From: Selenomonadaceae bacterium
GTDB taxonomy: Bacteria; Bacillota; Negativicutes; Selenomonadales; Selenomonadaceae
Assembly: GCA_017390245.1 (NCBI GenBank)
Contig: JAFPCE010000040.1
Span: forward strand, 1 to 8,775
DNA length: 8,775 bases
Direction: 5' to 3'
The notes under the pieces: model-generated
Seen by the model: the letters and a program-made list of their open reading frames with translations, nothing else
The model's database searches: none
What the model was told of the DNA's origin: nothing
In this document: positions 6,373 through 8,775 of the stretch, in pieces
Position numbering within the stretch: position 1 is the stretch's first letter
Layout: every line of letters starts with the position of its first letter
Made by a program: the position numbers and the translations under genes

Positions 6373-6448
6373 GCTGGAATAGCTCAGATGGCAGAGCAAC
6401 TGATTCGTAATCAGTAGGTCCCGGGTTCGATTCCCGGTCCCAGCTCCA
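6373..6448 (+). tRNA. tRNA-Thr (anticodon CGU)
   Basis: A 76-base cloverleaf with encoded CCA (6446-6448). The anticodon stem ACTGA/TCAGT encloses TTCGTAA with anticodon CGT at 6406-6408, reading ACG. The T arm is CCGGG-TTCGATT-CCCGG, the D stem is GCTC/GAGC, and the acceptor is GCTGGAA/TCCCAGC. G1-C72, C2-G71 and anticodon G35-U36 agree with threonine identity. Acceptor position 6-67 is an A-C mismatch, which is mildly unusual. It is transcribed from its own consensus promoter and ends at the terminator at 6470-6505, so it is a single-gene unit. Confidence 0.96.
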
Positions 6449-6469
6449 GAAAAGACAATACTTATATTT

Positions 6470-6505
6470 AAAAAGCTGCAGCCTGGGCTGCAGCTTTTTG
6501 TTTTT
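6470..6505. terminator. Bidirectional terminator for tRNA-Thr and the xpaC-telA operon
   Basis: The 13-bp arms AAAAAGCTGCAGC (6470-6482) and GCTGCAGCTTTTT (6487-6499) enclose a 4-base loop, followed on + by GTTTTT. The arms end in A and T runs, so the structure works on both strands: it ends the tRNA transcript on + and the telA transcript (stop at 6534) on -. Confidence 0.93.
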
Positions 6506-6533
6506 AGCACTATGTTATAGATTGTGGTTTACT

Positions 6534-7682
6534 TTAATGGCTGGTATTCTGTAAAAGAACCTCCTTCAGGCGGTTTTCAATCTGTACCAGCTCCTGCTCG
6601 GCAGCAATGCGCTTTTCACGACCTTCACGCTGGATTTTGATGGTTTCCTCAATTGTAGAAACCAGGTCGTCGTTAACCTTCTTGACTGTATCGATGTCCA
6701 CTACACTGCGGGCATTTTCTTTGGCTGTTTCAATGGAGTTGGTTTTCAGCATTTCAGCATTTTGCAAAAGCAGCTTGTTGGTGGTGTCACTAATGGCACG
6801 CTGCTGCTGCAGCACCTGCTGCTGCCTGGTAAGGCCCAGGGCAATGACAATCTGGTTTTTCCATAATGGAATAGCGTTATAGATAGCGCTCTGGATGCGT
6901 TCTACCAGCAGCTTGTCATTGTTCTGGATGAGGCGCAGCTGGGGGGCAGTCTGGATGGCAATGGTTTTGCTGATTTTCAGATCGTGTATCTTTTTTTCAA
7001 AGCGGTCTACATTGCTTTCAAAATCGCTGACAACCTGGCCTGCCATAGGATTATTGGACTGGGCGGCATCTGCCTTCAGCTTAGGCAGGGTAACAGTGCG
7101 CAGCTCAGTTAGCTTTTCTTCTCCTGCCTGGATGTATAATTGCAAATTTTTGAAGTACTGGACATTTTGTTCATACAGCTTATCAAAAAGCGCAATATCC
7201 TTCATCATGGTCATCTTAGACTGTTCCAGCTCTGACTGGATTTTGCTTATTTTGGTGGCCAGAGTTTCGTAGCTGGCTTTCAGGCTTTTGCCTTTGCTGA
7301 CCAGAGAGCCGATAATAGGAATACTTTCCACAAAGCTGCTCTTCTGGGAGTCACTGAATTCGTTGATTTTGGTGGACAGGTCATTTAAAAGGTCACCTAC
7401 ATGGCCACTGTCTTTGGCACGGACCTGGGACAGGATGCTGTCGGAGAAGTCAGCCATGGCCTTCTGGGCGGTACCGCCAAATTGCAGGGATTTGCCTGCA
7501 TCCACTAAATCAATGCTGTTTTTTATTTCTTCTACCTGCTGGCGTTCAGCTGGAGTTAAATTGGACACAGTCTGAGTTACCTGCATGATTTCTAATTCAG
7601 GATTTACTTCCTGCAGAGCAGCAGGGGCAGCTTCCGATTCTGCATGAGCCTGCAGAAGGTCGTTCAGATTAATGTCAGCCAT
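6534..7682 (-). CDS. telA: TelA family toxic anion (tellurite) resistance protein
   Basis: A 382-residue cytoplasmic protein, close to the usual length of TelA/KlaA proteins. It is nearly all helical with long coiled coils (about residues 136-205, 215-240 and 285-375). The characteristic central region is present: TMMKDIALFDKLYEQN (158-173) and IQTAPQLRLIQNNDKLLVER (243-262), leading into AIPLWKNQIVIALGL (270-284). Members are linked to tellurite, antibiotic and envelope-stress tolerance; the biochemical role is not established. The ATG at 7682 has AAAGGTGAT (7696-7688) 5 bases upstream, a long match to the 16S rRNA tail. It is the second gene of an operon, 23 bases after the stop of xpaC, with which TelA commonly pairs in Bacillota. 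The terminator at 6470-6505 follows. Whether tellurite is the real substrate here is unknown. Confidence 0.93.
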   Translation of the reverse strand: MADINLNDLLQAHAESEAAPAALQEVNPELEIMQVTQTVSNLTPAERQQVEEIKNSIDLVDAGKSLQFGGTAQKAMADFSDSILSQVRAKDSGHVGDLLNDLSTKINEFSDSQKSSFVESIPIIGSLVSKGKSLKASYETLATKISKIQSELEQSKMTMMKDIALFDKLYEQNVQYFKNLQLYIQAGEEKLTELRTVTLPKLKADAAQSNNPMAGQVVSDFESNVDRFEKKIHDLKISKTIAIQTAPQLRLIQNNDKLLVERIQSAIYNAIPLWKNQIVIALGLTRQQQVLQQQRAISDTTNKLLLQNAEMLKTNSIETAKENARSVVDIDTVKKVNDDLVSTIEETIKIQREGREKRIAAEQELVQIENRLKEVLLQNTSH

Positions 7683-7705
7683 AATTAATCACCTTTCCTG
7701 TAATA

Positions 7706-8470
7706 TTATTTTTGAAAACGTCCCCAGGGACCATTGGTGGTTTGGGTGTGGTTAGCAGTAGTTTTGCTGTTTGTGGCGTTGTCCTTAATGCCATTTTCAG
7801 TCATAACCTGGTTGGCAACAGTCAGCTCGGAATCCAGCTCCAGAATCTTGTCATTTAGCATACGGCTGAACTGAGCCTCATAGGCTTCGTCAAAGGAGGA
7901 TAAGGTCAGCTTGGTTTTTGCTTTTATTTTCTGTACATCTACGGAGTTAACATTCATAGTTTCAAATTCTAAAAATTCCTGGGACAGGGATAAGGCTCTG
8001 TCTTGATAGTAATTAATAAACTGATCAGCCAGGGAAATCTTGCCAGGATGAGATTGCATGTATTGCAGCATGTTATGGGCAATACCCTGCATTAGTGTCA
8101 GCTGCTGGCGCATATCTTCATCCTTCAGCTGGCGGATAACATGGTTGATGCTGTTGTAATCTTTGACAGCTTTCTGGTAGCTTTCCTGAAGAAAATCGTT
8201 GCTGTCAGAGGAACTGGCCAGTGATGTGCTGCTGATATCCTGCAGCGCAGCTGTGTTTTTATCCTGGTGTGTAAAAAGATTTTTCCCATAACGGTAAACC
8301 TTCCAGGCCAGAATAGTACCTAAGAGACCAGTAATAGCAGCAGGAATATAAATCTGCCGTACCAGGCACACCAGAGCGATAATCAGCAAAAAGAAACTGA
8401 CTGCTCCCATGGCTGAATGCATAATAAAGGATAAAATTTTCTTAATAATGTTAGAAATTGCTGTTAGCAT
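7706..8470 (-). CDS. xpaC: XpaC-like protein (5-bromo-4-chloroindolyl phosphate hydrolysis family)
   Basis: A 254-residue membrane-anchored protein. Two hydrophobic segments (about residues 20-37 and 41-61) form an N-terminal hairpin; the rest is a helical cytoplasmic domain with the family-like block ADQFINYYQDRALSLSQEF (148-166). The family name comes from a B. subtilis phenotype; no phosphatase motif is visible, so real enzymatic activity is doubtful. Residues 224-246 are a Ser/Thr/Asn-rich linker ending in GPWGRFQK, possibly a short docking motif. ATG 8470 is preferred to ATG 8485 because GGAG (8483-8480) lies 9 bases before it, while the upstream ATG has no site. The gene heads the operon with telA, and the pairing suggests the two proteins act together at the membrane under envelope or anion stress. 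Confidence 0.88.
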   Translation of the reverse strand: MLTAISNIIKKILSFIMHSAMGAVSFFLLIIALVCLVRQIYIPAAITGLLGTILAWKVYRYGKNLFTHQDKNTAALQDISSTSLASSSDSNDFLQESYQKAVKDYNSINHVIRQLKDEDMRQQLTLMQGIAHNMLQYMQSHPGKISLADQFINYYQDRALSLSQEFLEFETMNVNSVDVQKIKAKTKLTLSSFDEAYEAQFSRMLNDKILELDSELTVANQVMTENGIKDNATNSKTTANHTQTTNGPWGRFQK

Positions 8471-8501
8471 AAGTTGTATCTCCATTAGAATATTTTATTA
8501 T

Positions 8502-8530
8502 ATTTTATGCTATTTCGCAGATATAAGCAA
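8502..8530 (-). promoter_or_regulatory. Candidate promoter of the xpaC-telA operon
   Basis: On the minus strand TTGCTT (8530-8525), a 17-base spacer and TAAAAT (8507-8502). A second -10-like TATAAT overlaps at 8502-8497, created by a direct repeat of TATTTTAT on + (8491-8498 and 8501-8508). The leader to ATG 8470 would be short, about 25 bases. The -35 is a poor match, so the exact start is uncertain. Confidence 0.42.
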
Positions 8531-8578
8531 TTAAATTACCATTAGGAAGTCTTGTATTTATAAGAGATGGAGGAATTA

Positions 8579-8607
8579 TTGACAAATATTCTCAATGGAT
8601 ATATACT
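8579..8607 (+). promoter_or_regulatory. Promoter of the heavy-metal ATPase gene
   Basis: TTGACA (8579-8584), a 17-base spacer and TATACT (8602-8607). Transcription should start near 8614, about 43 bases before ATG 8657. I see no CopY box, CsoR-like operator or MerR/CueR-type dyad with a 19-base spacer around it, so any copper control must use a site I cannot recognise. It diverges from the xpaC-telA promoter 48 bases away. Confidence 0.72.
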
Positions 8608-8656
8608 AACGATTAAAAGAATACTTAATTGAATTTATTTATGGTGGAGCGTTAGC

Positions 8657-8775
8657 ATGAAGAAAGAAAAATATAATGTTACTGGCATGAGCTGTGCAGC
8701 TTGTTCAGCCAGAGTTGAAAAAGCTGTCGGGAAGCTGGAAGGCGTGGAAAAGCTGGCGGTAAATTTGCTGACTAA
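8657..8775 (+). CDS. copA: Heavy-metal (copper) translocating P-type ATPase, N-terminal fragment
   Basis: Only 39 codons are in the window; the frame is open at the right edge. They encode the start of a heavy-metal-associated (HMA) domain with the metal-binding motif GMSCAAC (residues 10-16; C13 and C16) followed by SARVEKAVGKLEGV (17-30). The run VNLLT at the edge is typical of CopA-type ATPases, where an Asn-Ser-Met usually follows; a stand-alone CopZ-like chaperone is the alternative and cannot be excluded from this piece. GGAG (8646-8649) lies 7 bases before the ATG. The expected role is export of Cu(I) across the membrane. It diverges from the xpaC-telA operon, placing metal and anion tolerance genes side by side. 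Confidence 0.82.
   Translation, partial: MKKEKYNVTGMSCAACSARVEKAVGKLEGVEKLAVNLLT

Noticed and set aside
6043..6417. Plus-strand open frame ending in GIAQMAEQLIRNQ
   Set aside because: It runs antisense to the TSUP gene and into the tRNA, and its C-terminus is translated tRNA sequence. It is not a gene.
6373..6448. tRNA-Thr as an integration site for a mobile element
   Set aside because: There is no integrase and no visible direct repeat of the tRNA 3' end elsewhere in the window, and the flanking genes look like ordinary chromosome.
6250..6510. Minus-strand open frame containing GNRTRDLLITNQ
   Set aside because: It is read antisense through the tRNA-Thr gene, a well-known source of spurious proteins. 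It has no ribosome-binding site and overlaps the terminator.
8567..8632. 21-codon open frame starting ATGGAGGAA upstream of the metal ATPase
   Set aside because: It spans the -35 and -10 elements and the expected start of the ATPase promoter and has only a weak ribosome site. It is more likely promoter sequence read by chance.

Overview
The window looks like ordinary chromosome of a low-to-moderate GC Bacillota bacterium. The supporting signs are strong Shine-Dalgarno sites (GGAGG, AGGAG, AAAGGTGAT), sigma-A type promoters that often carry an extended -10 (TGn-TATAAT), U-tailed intrinsic terminators, and an xpaC-telA operon. A Negativicutes host (for example a gut member of that class) would fit the AroP-type permease beside Firmicutes genes, but this is a weak inference. 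No integrase, transposase, CRISPR array or phage gene is visible.

Left part (1-2538): a c-di-GMP phosphodiesterase gene on + (NTF2-like domain, degenerate GGDEF, apparently intact EAL; 66-1763) faces a small coiled-coil protein of unknown function on - (1843-2256). A long hairpin between them (1779-1830) probably terminates both. Upstream of the small gene is a divergent control region (2257-2538). It holds a promoter for each direction and, between the rightward promoter and the permease start, three perfect DnaA boxes plus two near-matches (2402-2505). This is the most unusual feature of the window.

Centre (2539-6216): an aromatic-type amino acid permease (2539-3882) is followed 44 bp later by a 490-residue, probably all-helical protein of unknown function (3927-5399), likely in the same transcript. 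A 17-bp terminator hairpin (5407-5449) separates this pair from a converging TauE/SafE (TSUP) family anion permease on - (5458-6216).

Right part (6217-8775): back-to-back promoters drive the TSUP gene leftwards and a tRNA-Thr(CGU) gene rightwards. The tRNA promoter is a perfect-hexamer TTGACA/TATAAT, and the TSUP leader carries two inverted repeats. A bidirectional terminator (6470-6505) separates the tRNA from a leftward xpaC-telA operon (8470 to 6534). Divergent from that operon, a consensus promoter drives the start of a heavy-metal P-type ATPase (CopA-like), cut by the window end after 39 codons.

The right half therefore groups anion transport, envelope or toxic-anion stress and metal efflux functions, but nothing shows that they form one system. 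Several gene starts were moved inward from the longest open frame because a good ribosome-binding site decides them (66, 2539, 6216 and 8470).
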